The position numbers were made by a program, and so were the translations under genes. A stretch of DNA of 64,000 nt from Siphonodentalium dalli (Eukaryota > Mollusca > Scaphopoda > Gadilida > Siphonodentaliidae), in contig CP136069.1 in the NCBI GenBank assembly GCA_032622095.1, positions 125,383,450 to 125,447,449 of the forward strand, written 5' to 3'. Position 1 is the first letter of the stretch; each line of letters begins with the position of its first letter. Below the pieces are notes generated by a model. It was not told where the DNA came from. It saw only the letters and a program-made list of their open reading frames with translations, and did no database searches. Below are positions 27,401 through 39,400 of the stretch, one piece after another.

Positions 27401-30400
27401 TTTGCCTAAGATATGAATGTTTGAGTTGAGTGGTATGACGCTGTGGCCTTGGAGCTCATTTAATGTGAACCGGGACAATGTTTGCCAAACTCCACAGGCT
27501 ATACCCTTCAATAAACATACTCACACTACATTCAGTTTCTTAAGTAACTTTACCTTGAACCAAATTTTAACCAATGATTTACAATTTATGACTTTCACAG
27601 TCAATGATCACTTTGAGACATTTACATGAAGGACAATGAAATTAGAAATGAGATTTATGTGGTGATAAAAATAATAGAGGGTAATGGGCATAACATGTTT
27701 ATCAGGCGGCTGAAATATGGATGAATCACTGAGTGTGCAATAAAATGGGAGAATTTTCACAAACAGATTTCGCAAGATATTCTGCTTAGTGCAGACATTT
27801 TCTGATCAGAATTAAAACAGTTTTCAGTTGGAATTGAAAACAAATAAGTTTTGCCAGTTTATTCCTTGCCTCAGTTTGATTTTCTGATTGACAAATTATA
27901 TTATTATTTTATTACACTTACACCATACATCTCTATCACCATCTCTTATAGCTCTACATTGTCTGCCACATTCATGACCATGCATATCAATATCCTTGCT
28001 CTCCGAGAACCCCAAAGCCTCCCCTTGGTTAACCCTTAAACACCAATTAACCCTGTCGTGATGGGAGTAGCGCTGATGCAGCATTGAAGATCCTGTGCCA
28101 GTGCATTTTCGCATATATAAGAGAATGCACTGGCTTATAAGTTCAAGGTAAATATTGTTACTAGTAGGCCAATGTATTCTTGTATATATGAGGGTATCAC
28201 CCCCCCTTTTCGGTATGCGGGATTCAGGGTGTTTTGAAGCCGTACGCGGGATTCATACCCCTGAATTAACTGGTATTCGGGTTCAAGCAAAACATCTTGG
28301 ACGCAGGTTTTGATGGCGCAAAATAATATTTTGTGCTAGTTATATGTATGAATGAGTGGGTAGAATATTAGCTTCTTGGGCATATTCGACCACCATGCCA
28401 TCATAAACAGAGACGTGGCGACAGGGGTCAAAATTTTCAACAGTTGGAAATTTCATACCTGCCAAAACATTAGTTGGAAATTTCACACCTATAATAGGTT
28501 GAAATGTTCTTGTAGTTTGATTTTCAAACAATTTATTGGGGGGAGGGGAATTAATAGTTTTTGGACCAATATTTGCATATTTTCCTATTTTTTGTAAAAT
28601 TTTTGGACTGAAATGGTTATCAGTTGGAAATTTCCAACCTCAGGAGGGTGACAGGTTGGAAATTTCCAACACTTGGAAATCTTGTGTCCTGATCCCTCCC
28701 CCGTGGCCAGTCAAAAAATGCTAGTTAATTTAAGAAAACAATATTCTCATACATTTGGTCAACATTGGCATTGGAATTGTCATCAGTTGTAAATTTTCCA
28801 ACCTAAGTGGTGTGTCAGGTTTGAAATTAAGAATGCTTGACGCTAGTCTAGATGCTAGGATTTTGCGACCATGGTCGGCCCGGTGTGTCATTGTCTCTCC
28901 CCTGTGGCCAATACATTAATTTTCCAACCTGAGGCGGAGTATAAGGTTTGAAATTTCCAACACTACAGGAAAGCTTTAGTTGAGGCCAGTCTGGATGCTA
29001 GGATTTGTGATTTTCTTGTTCAAATTTCAAAATTTTCTCACACCGGCCGAACAACGATGGTCAGCTCGGTGTGTTGTGGTCTCTTGCCCGTAGCCGTGTG
29101 CATTTGTATGGAGTTAGACCACTAGATGTTAGGATTTATGCAATGTTTCAGGTTAAAATATCTGAATGTTCTCATACCGGGAATATAGAACCATGGTTTA
29201 TGAAGATATAGGATATTAGGCCTAAACACTGAGGTGGAAGGGGGTGTGCAAATGGAATTATGCAAAACTTGTGTTCGGTCTGATTCTGACTCAAGAGGGG
29301 GGGGGGGTGCAGTTGGAAATTCCAAAGCTGGACATCCCCCAACGGAAACCCTCTAGCCACATCCCTGATCATAAAGTATCATTAATGGTATCATAACGGC
29401 CTCATAACGCGACCGGCATCATAATGTGTCTATGTAACTTCTGCTTGTATCTGTCTGATATTAAAACAGTCAATTTGTATGTCATTTATCGCATATTATT
29501 TCTTAACATGTATTCAGGATTCACCCCCCAAAATTAACTCGTATTCAGGATTCACCCCCCAAAATTAACTCGTATTCGGGATTCAGGGGGGAGGGGGGTG
29601 ATACCCTCATATATGCGAGGCTCCCTATGGGAGACTCGCATATATAAAGAGAATGCATTGGCACAGGGTTTTCACAAAATTTCAGGAAGCTCTATTCATG
29701 GAAGGGTTAAGATAAAAAATATTTGAGTCTCAGACAAATTTATTTCTGAATGAGGACTTTATTTTAAATTGTTTGTGTGCACATCGTAAGCATGGATCAT
29801 GACAGCTTCCCTTGTCTATAAATTGATGCCTCTTCCTTATAACATGTGGTCCTAAATTTCCTCCAGTGTCTTTCAATTGTTCTGGAGTTACAATTAGTAC
29901 ACCAGACAGACTATGATGATCAGTAAAAAAATCTACTTAAAGTTCTATGTCATTATATGTATACATGATAGTCAATCTTCACACATTACATAGAGACATG
30001 TTAAGAGTTCATGTATTTTGCAATTAATGCTCAATACGTATATGGACATGTTGGTAAAAACATACCAAAATAATATTAATAAAAAAACTGAATTTTATTT
30101 TTTACATTTTTTTGGTCATAATATAAAAAATTGAAATAAAATGTCCAATGGGGGGGGGCCATTTATTTCAATGTGGCAGAGTCTGAGACTGAACTAATAT
30201 TTTTTATTTGGCCTAAGTACTCATTGATCCCTAAGGAAATGTTCAGATAATGTCATTTGTTGAACTTATTATCTGAACATTTCCCACCAATGTGTTGCAA
30301 TTAATACTTCTGCACTTCTATCTTTTCTTCTGTCTGTCATTGTGCTCATTTTTCCTGAACACCCCTCAAAATGAATAAGAGCCCATTCAAATATATACCG

Positions 30401-33400
30401 TTATAACTGTTTGTGAGAATCCATTTAGTATAGAAAGGGTTAAAAATTCACCTTTCCTGACTCAGCAATGTCAGTCATATTTCCAACCATTACGACCGCT
30501 TTGTTGTTAGAATATGCCAGACCTTCAACAAACTCATTCTTCCCCTCCTTTTTTGTTGCTTCCTCGAATTTCATCAACAGTTCTTGTTTTGAGTGAGTGG
30601 GATAATAGTCAAGCTTGACAAATTTGTTCGCACGAACAATCTTGATATCGGCTGACACCAAGAATCCGAGTGTTCCATAGGACCATGGAACAGCATAGAA
30701 GAGATCTGGGTTCTCAGTCTGTGGAAGAAAAAAACAAGGCAAACTGTTGTTTTTAATTTGTTAATGTACTCAATCCGATTAAACACCACTAAATTATTAT
30801 TTCTTTGGCTTCGGGGGTAAAAAATATTTGAATCGAGTCGAGGAACCTACACATCAAAGCTCAGAGTGATCAGATATCGATTTTTGAAGTTTGTTATTTC
30901 TATTGTTTGTGGCCCAGAAAGACGCCGTCAAATGGATGGTCTCGGTCAAAAAGATAGATAACTCTAAAAAACAAGTGGTACTACGGCTAAATTCGCGAAT
31001 ACTAGAGATAATACGCTATATTTTGTTTAACAAAATGCTGATAAATAACGTCTTGGGGAAATTTGATACCATAGTTGACAGTGGTTAGCATTATTTTGTT
31101 GCAATTAATCGATTCTGATAACTAAAGCGGATTTTGAAGAAATGTTGTTGTTGTTGTATCTTGATGATATGAGGACCCTCTGATCGGATTGAGTACCTTT
31201 AATGTACTGGCTGGAAGTAATAATTAGGTGATACTTTGATCGGACTAAAAATGGTAGTTATGGTAAGTTGGGCTTGAGTAGCATGTTTAAAGATAATCTA
31301 TCTTTCTGGGAAACAATTACAACAACAACACATAGACTACAAACACCTTTTTCTGTGAATAAGACAAAACTGAAGATTGGGTATATTATTTGTCTATAAC
31401 GGCGTAATAAATACATATTATAACAACAGTGTGTTGATCCGTGTCGTTGTATCACGTCAAGTTGAGGCGGGCAGATTGCCGGATCAAACGAGTTGCCACA
31501 GGCAGTTTGATCCGGCAATGGATCTGCCCACCTCAACGAGATGTGATGCGACGACACGGATCAACTCACTACTGTGTAAAAGGTTTATTATATGACACCC
31601 AATTTACAATAATAACCATTTAATTACAGAGTTTTTTCACTTCAGCAGTTCAATTTTCTTACCATAGTCAATTTTTAATTAATAAATAGTTTGTCTTCAT
31701 TAATTCGGCACATCTCGGCAAAATTTCGTAGGAGTGTGATCTGATTTGATCCGGGGAAATCTCACTCAGTGTGATCTGACTATTTGGATTAGATCGTCAA
31801 ACAATAGTGGTATTTAGGGAAGAATAGTCATATAATACAGTGGTTTATCCACTGTTCACTACCTCTGTTGACTACATAAAGCCTGCCTAATAAATGTTAC
31901 GTTTATTAAGTCAATGTAGCTTTATTAGGTCAACATAGCTTTATTAGGTTAGTACTACTTTCATGACGTAATTATATATGGAAATTGCGCTGGTAACTAG
32001 GGACGTCAACCAGCCTAATTGATGTCATTGAGATTTGAGAACTTTTATTGTCCATGATTCACTGTCATTGATCCAAAATTAGTAAATGGGTATCCCAGGC
32101 ATTGAATACATATTAGTGTATAACTCTAGTGTAATACAAGCTGGAACTATTCTTGTTGACGTTGTCGCCAAGAAAGATGACATACAATACGTCGATCATC
32201 CGCTTCCGGTGATCCCTCCATAATGACTGGTTATTTGTCAGACTTAAAACAAAATAAAGGTAGCTATAGTAACAATGAAGGTGACATTCATGGATTGAAC
32301 TTATCTGACTGAATGGTGTAGAATAAATACAGAACACAACTTGCATCATAATCTCAAATCTTTTATTGAACTCGTTGCGGACGGCGCATAGTTATATTTC
32401 ACTCGAGCTACGCTCTCGCAAAATATATCCTTGCGTCATCAGCAACTCATTCGATAAAAGAGTCTCGATTAAGATGTGTGTTGTGTTCTGTCTATGTAAT
32501 CATTGCCAGATTACACAATCGATTATTCTTTTTAAATTATCAACTTTAATAAACATAGTCAAAACTCTGTAAACCATCATAGAAATGAATACAATTTGAG
32601 TGAAAAATACTAAGTGAAAACTATTCGCAAGGCACCATGAAAGATCACCTATCAATATCCAATTTCTAAAATTACAGTTATGAGTTATCAAAGACTGACA
32701 AAGATTGAGTTATCAACTGCCTAACATAGAAGGATACCATATAGTCTAGTGGCATTAAGTCTTACAGGTGAACATTTAGCGACACTCCCATCAGCCAGGA
32801 CTAGCTCGTAAGCAACACAGGTGTGCTGGAAGAGACCGTGTTTGTGTGACGAGGTCTCAATGCCAACTCCCATAATCAACCCACCTGAAATAAATTAACC
32901 TTTAGAATACCCGAAGAGTTTTCCCATTCCGTTATAGTATTTATCACATAATTACACCCTAAACCAAGCCTCATATGTTTTAGTAAGACACATGTGTATT
33001 ATTGGCATGGGCAGTGATCTGAGCTTATCGCAGTGAAGTCGATGTCAATGTCAAAACTTTATTATGTTAATTAGAATAAAATTTTGATATTAGATTTGTG
33101 TTGGGTTATTTATTGTTGACTGTGAGATAAACATGGGTGCATGATAAGGGTTGTTGAACAATTTTGTCAACATGAAAAGACACATTTAAAATGGAACTGT
33201 ATTTTTTTTCTTGAAGGTGTCTTTACTTCTTCTTTGGTTGTGATAAGGAAATCAATATTATTTTTTTTAATCCCAGCAGTTTCGAGATCGTTTTTCCATA
33301 AAATGCGATTTTGTGATCAAATGGATCTCAAATTTGTTGCAATTCTATACAAAATTTATTAACCTCATCCACTAAATTTGATTCGAGTCTCGCTAAAGCT

Positions 33401-36400
33401 AGGCTGGAATAAAATTTAGTGCACTATGTTAAAAAATTGATATGACCCTTTAACCACAGCAGAATTATGAGAAATTTTTCAGGATTTAATCAGAAATATG
33501 GCTTGTTGCCATTCATTGGAAAGCTTTCACCGAGAGCTTTCCGATGAATGGCAACAAGCCATATTTCTGACTAAATCCTGAAAAATTTCCCATAATTCTG
33601 CTGTGGTTTAGGGTCGATTATTTAGGACATTACTGTAGCATTGTAACAATTTATGGATCAAATCATTAAATTGCCATCAGGACTGAGAATACAGTAATGC
33701 CCTAAGTAATCGACTCCTTAAACACAGCAGAATTATGGGTAACTTTTCAGGATTTAGTCGGAAATATGGCTTGTTGCCATTCATCGGAAATCTCGGGGAG
33801 AGCTTTCCGATGAATGGCAACAAGCCATATTTCCGACTAAATCCTGAAAAGTTACCCATAATTCTGCTGTGTTTAAGGAGTCGATTACTTAGGGCATTAC
33901 TATATGTTGCGGATATTCCTACCTACTGTTAAATCATCCAACTCTGGCAGCACTGGTATTGTCCAGCCAAGAGGATTGAGCATGGCTGTCAGTTGTCCCA
34001 TAGATACCAGAGGTTCCACTGTTACGATCTGCTTCTCTGTATCAACATTGAGGATATCAATGAGATTAACTTCAATGTTCCGCAGTGATTTCTTGTATTT
34101 CCCTTGCCTGAAGCTCACATTCTGCCATCCAGGTCGAGCTGTGCACATCCTTGAATTTTGCCCATCAGTCAGCCAATCTCTAACCTAAACATATTAGCAA
34201 TTGAACATAATAGTCTAGGTGTGGATGAGACGAATTGTTGCCTAAAAAAATGCTCATATATCATCAGACGCCAAGGCCGGGATTCATCTTAAAATGAATG
34301 AGTACTCCATGTATTATTATGTTTTGAATTTAGTTTTTGTTTTGTCTGATCTGCCATGACATGGTGACTACATATGTGATGTCACACTGATATTGTTTTC
34401 ATGATGATTGTACTATTTTGCCTTCAAAATATTTAATTACACGGGTAACACGACTGATGACCTTTTGAGTTCATTTAACCTCTGAGTACATTTAACCTGT
34501 GACCGTTCACTGTGCACGGCTGATGACATTTTGAGTACATTTGACCTGTGACCTTTTACTGTACCTCGCCTTGATAGTTAGTCAGCCGCTCCCATATCGA
34601 TGTCGATTACCGCCCAAGTGGGAGCCATTACTTCTCGACTTTCGATCTCCAACCCACCCACCCAAGAAATCGTACAGTAAAATTCCTATCAACTTTTGAC
34701 TATTAATTAATGGACATAGTAAGCACTGTCAGCCATGTTTTATAATCATAAGTAATTACCGTACCTCAATAATGTACTGGATAATGGTAATATTGATTGG
34801 AATATGTAATGAATAATGTTATTATGTTTATATTGGTTGAGTTGGCGGTGAAATAACATCACTGAGGCATCTTCCAAGAATATATGGTGTGTATGGTATG
34901 TGTATGAATGAGGTACATGTATGTCGGGAGAGTGCATGGTAAGGTTATTTATTTGTTCATAATTTAAGTGTCTATTCGTTGGGAACATTATCCAGCAAAA
35001 TAAATTATTTTTATGCCAAAATGGTGCCTTGTCCCTTCTCTTTGTGTTCCTATCTATAGGGTCTTAATTAAAGGCAGGCCAGGGTAATTTGAAGAAATGT
35101 TGCCATTTCAACTCTGTTTGAAAGAACACTATACAATAAATCAGGTATTATTATAGTCCGGGAGCTAAGGTATGTCAGCCAAAGAAACATGCAACAAAAA
35201 CTCACAATTCTTGTTGCCATGACATACATCTGTAATTTGGTGCAAGATTATATTGTGAGAATCCAGAAAATGTTAAGAATGCCAGAATTGAGAACACAAA
35301 ATAAATATTAACCCTTTTAGTGCCAGGGGCCGATCTCATCAGCCCTAAGTTATGGTCCGTAGAGTGCCCTAAAAATAATAAAAAAATGAATTTTTGTTTG
35401 TTTTTTTAAATATATATTTTTTGGGTTAGGCCAATGCATTCTCTTATATATAAGAGAATGCATTGGCACAGGGTATATGGGTATACAAAAATCGGACCTG
35501 GCACTCAAAGGGTTAAGTAGATATCAGATACGGACCACTAGTGCCCATTTGAATAGAAATTAAGGCATCACTTTCCAAGATTTTGGACAGAATCATGATA
35601 ATGGCAACCAGAAGTAGTCAAATGTGGTTAATTTTTGCTAAATTTCATCAGATCGATCCTATTTATACATAAACTATTGGTGTAAGTGCATGGTCAGTTG
35701 TGAAACCATTTATATAGAATATGTAGCTAGTGTCATTGCTTAAACTGTTTATGTCCATGAGGGGGATTTGAGCATCTATTGGTCGAGGCTCTGCCGAGTT
35801 CAATAGATGCCAAATCCCCTGAGCAGACATAAACAGTTTAAGCAACAACAATGGCTACATATTTTATTTATCCATCACACAAAACTTGTATTTTGTGAAG
35901 TAAATCTGTCATTTTCCTCAGTTTTACATTTGTTTCTTCGATGACGCCCTTACATTTATTAGGTCAAGCAAACTAATTAGCATACATGATGTGGAAAAAC
36001 CAGCATGCAGCTAAGAGCAAAATAGTTTGTTTGGTTTAATTTTTAATAGTTAATTTAGTTATTCTAAGCTGGCTTTTAGCTAATGGTTTATCGAATAAGG
36101 AAAATAAGGTTCCTGGTAATATTAACAACATCTGCCATCTTGATTTTCAAAACAAGGCATCACCTATAATCTATAAGAATATTAAATTGGTGTCTTATTG
36201 AGTGTTCATTGAACCAATGCACCTAGTTCAACAAGAGGGTTCATTTAATATTATTCTGCATCAAACAATAGTCATGTAGATTTATCTGCCTCTTACCCAT
36301 TGCATAGATAAATCATATGGGCTATCAACCATTTTTTTTATTTAATAAAAGCATGTATCTGGGATTAATATATTTTTCAAAAATCAGTTAATAAAAAAAT

Positions 36401-39400
36401 CCATAGAAGACGTGAATAGTGTGCAAAGATAACACTAGATAAGACATATAAGGAATTAAGAGCCCATGTACATTATAGCATGCACTTATGGGAACCTTGA
36501 GGATTAATTATTTATACCTTCAAGCAGATGATATATACAGTAATGCCCTAAATAATCAACTCCTTAACCACAGCAGAATTATGGGAATTTTTTCAAAATT
36601 TAGTCAGAAATATGGCTTGTTGCCATTCATCAGAAAGCTCTCACTGAGAGCTTTCCGATGAATGGCAACAAGTCATATTTCCGACTTAATCCTGTTTATC
36701 TTCTGAGCGCTCTGTGGCCCCTAAAATTCAATCAACCATGACAATATGAACAAATGGGAAAATAAGGTTCCTGGTAATATTAACAGCATCTGCCATCTTG
36801 ATTTTCAAAACAAGGCATCACCTATAATCTATAAGAATATTAAATTGGTGTCTTATTGAGTGTTCATTGAACCAATGCACCTAGTTCAACAAGAGGGTTC
36901 ATTTAATATTATTCTGAATAATTCAAACAATAGTCATGTAGATTTATCTGCCTGTTACCCATTGCATAGATAAATCATATGGGCTATCAACCATTATTAT
37001 ATTTTTCAAAAATCAATTAATCAATCAATACCAAAATCCATAGAAGTGAATAGTGTGCAAAGATAACACTAGATAAGACATATAAGGAAGAGCCCATGTA
37101 CATTATAGCATGCACTTATGGGAACCTTGAGGATTAATTATTTATACCTAAGTAGATGATATATACAGTAACGCCCTAAATAATCGACTCCTTAACCACA
37201 GCAGAATTATGGGTATTTTTTCAACATTTAGTCAGAAATATGGCTTGTTGCCATTAATAGGAAAGCTCTCACTGAGAGCTTTCCGATGAATGGCAACAAG
37301 TCATATTTCCGACTTAATCCTGAAAACTTACCCATAATTTTGCTGTGGGTAAGGAGTCGATTATTTAGGGTATTACTGTATGCGATCGATATATTGTGGC
37401 AATGACACCATCAGCCCAGTTATCACCCTTCTATGATGCAATAAGTATTATAATAAGAGACAATTTATAAATAATAATAATAAGAGCCCATTTATAAAAC
37501 CATTATAGTGAGTTAGAATACCATTAATCAGTAAATATACTTTAAAGAGGGTCTATCTCTTCCCAGCAAGTTTTATATTGATTCCAGTGTATAAATAATA
37601 GATATGAACAGAGGACACCTGTCCAGAAACACTTCTATCAATTAATATAAATTTTATTTATTCATGGGGTAATTTTAGGGGCTATTATTAGAACAGAAAC
37701 CCAGGGGAAATTGTTCAGAGGGTACAAACATAGCACTCTATCTTGTTAGCACCCTCCATCAAAGAAAATTGCAGATTAGCTACATGTAAGAGATTTACCC
37801 CAAATTAGGATCACAATCAATACCGCTTTATTATGCCTTTATAAACAAACAATATAGCCTCTCTTCAGTTTTATCTGTATTCTATTCACAAAATAACTGT
37901 TTGAATTAAGTCTTGAAATCAGAATTTATAATGCCTATGGTGTCAGTGATGGTGTTGTTATAATTGGGGCTCAGAAGAGATAGTTAGACCACATACTAGA
38001 AGCGGTATGTGAGAGAGAGCCTCAGAGAAGTCACTTCTCCCTGGGACAAATATTGGGAGAAGTGGCATGCACATTTTAGGGAGAAGATATCTTCAAAACC
38101 AGACAGAGACAAAAGCAGGCATTTATACTACTGTTTTTGTTATTCAGGGCATTACTGTAGGTGAGGGTTCCCTAACCAGACACCCTGTAATGAAATTTCA
38201 ATTACTCATTTAATAACAGATTTCATGTGGAATGACAACATGTATAAAAGATACTCTCATATCAGTCCAGGCACATTCAGGGCCTGATCCAGGTTTTATT
38301 TGGGGACACCTCCCGATGATGACCAGAGGTCATCGCCGACTGCCAAAGGCAAGAGCCGGGGAGAGTATGAGAGGGGTGGCCCCTCTCCTTGGGGCGGTTC
38401 GGGGAGCCTCCCCCGGGAATTTTTTTGAAATTTCAATACTCTGAGAGTGATCTTGGGCATATCTGAAGGATGATTTTCATTTTTTAACCAAAGAGAATTT
38501 TATACTTTCAGTAGCTATTAATATGACCAGAGTCACTTAAGCTAGAAAACAAAATTCATTTAATACATGAACTCAATTTATATTTAGGTAAGGTATATGA
38601 GAAAATGAATTCTCCAGGAAAAACACCAGTACAAAACTAATCCTTTGCTATGTGGTCAACGCGTTTCGATTATTGTAAATCCTCGTTCAGGACCAAATGT
38701 GGTTTGTGAAAAAGTACGGATTACCTCGCCTTTATATAGTCCGTGTGGGGAGAAGCTTCGTTGTGATTGGCTATTGTCATATATGGTTATCATGTGTGGA
38801 ATGGTTCTCACATGGTTCTCATTTGGTTTTCATAATGGTTCTCATGTGTGGGATAGATGGTTCTCATGTGTGGGATGGTTCTCATATGGTTCTCATAAAT
38901 GGTTCTCATGTGGTTTTGATATATGGTTATCATGTGTAGGATGGTTCTCATGTGGTTCTCATGTGTGGGATGGTTCTCATGTGTGAGATGGATGGTTCTC
39001 ATAAATGGTTCTCATGTGGTCCGTATATATGGTTCTCATGTGTAGGGTGGTTCTCATGTGATTAACATAAATAGTTCTCATGTGTGGGATGGTTCTCATA
39101 TATGAATTTCATATGTAGGACGAATCACACATGGTTCTCACGTGTAGCATGGTTCTCACGTGTAGCATGGTTCTCATAGGTGTTTTGCATGTGGTTCTCA
39201 TATATGAAGATTATTAACTGTGGAATGGTTCTTATATATGGTTCTCATGTGTGTGATGGTTCTCAAGGTTGGTTCTCATGTGTATGATGGTTCTCATACA
39301 AGGTACACATGTGGTTCTCATGTATGGTTCTCATATGTAGGGTGCTTCTAATGTGTAGTTTTCATGGTCTTACCTTGTGGTATGGTAGAGATTCAGACAT

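Larger units (their letters stand above)
20386..30451 (-). other. DHCR24 intron 4
   Basis: 10.1 kb. Contains the TA-MITE at 20413, the 28-bp array, a HINE-like copy (about 21.72-22.33 kb), the pearl-like satellite (to 27.18 kb), the nested element 28191-29607 and a short perfect hairpin at 30235-30284. 27.4-28.0 kb is AT-rich without recognisable content. Confidence 0.7.
30719..32765 (-). other. DHCR24 intron 3
   Basis: 2.0 kb. Holds the element 30766-31196 and the palindrome 31433-31567. From 31.6 to 32.7 kb nothing is recognised beyond AT-rich sequence. Confidence 0.7.
32885..33922 (-). other. DHCR24 intron 2
   Basis: 1.0 kb. Two TA-MITE copies (33443-33635 and 33693-33902) fill its 5' part. 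The rest shares GTAAGACACATGTGTATTA-like sequence with 12.78-12.85 kb, an older repeat. Confidence 0.7.

Noticed and set aside
31258-31623. Overlapping frames across the 31.4-kb palindrome
   Set aside because: Both strands translate similarly because the DNA is an inverted repeat.
33677-33932. Frames on both strands reading [18 protein letters not shown]
   Set aside because: They are translations of the palindromic TA-MITE arms and recur at every copy.
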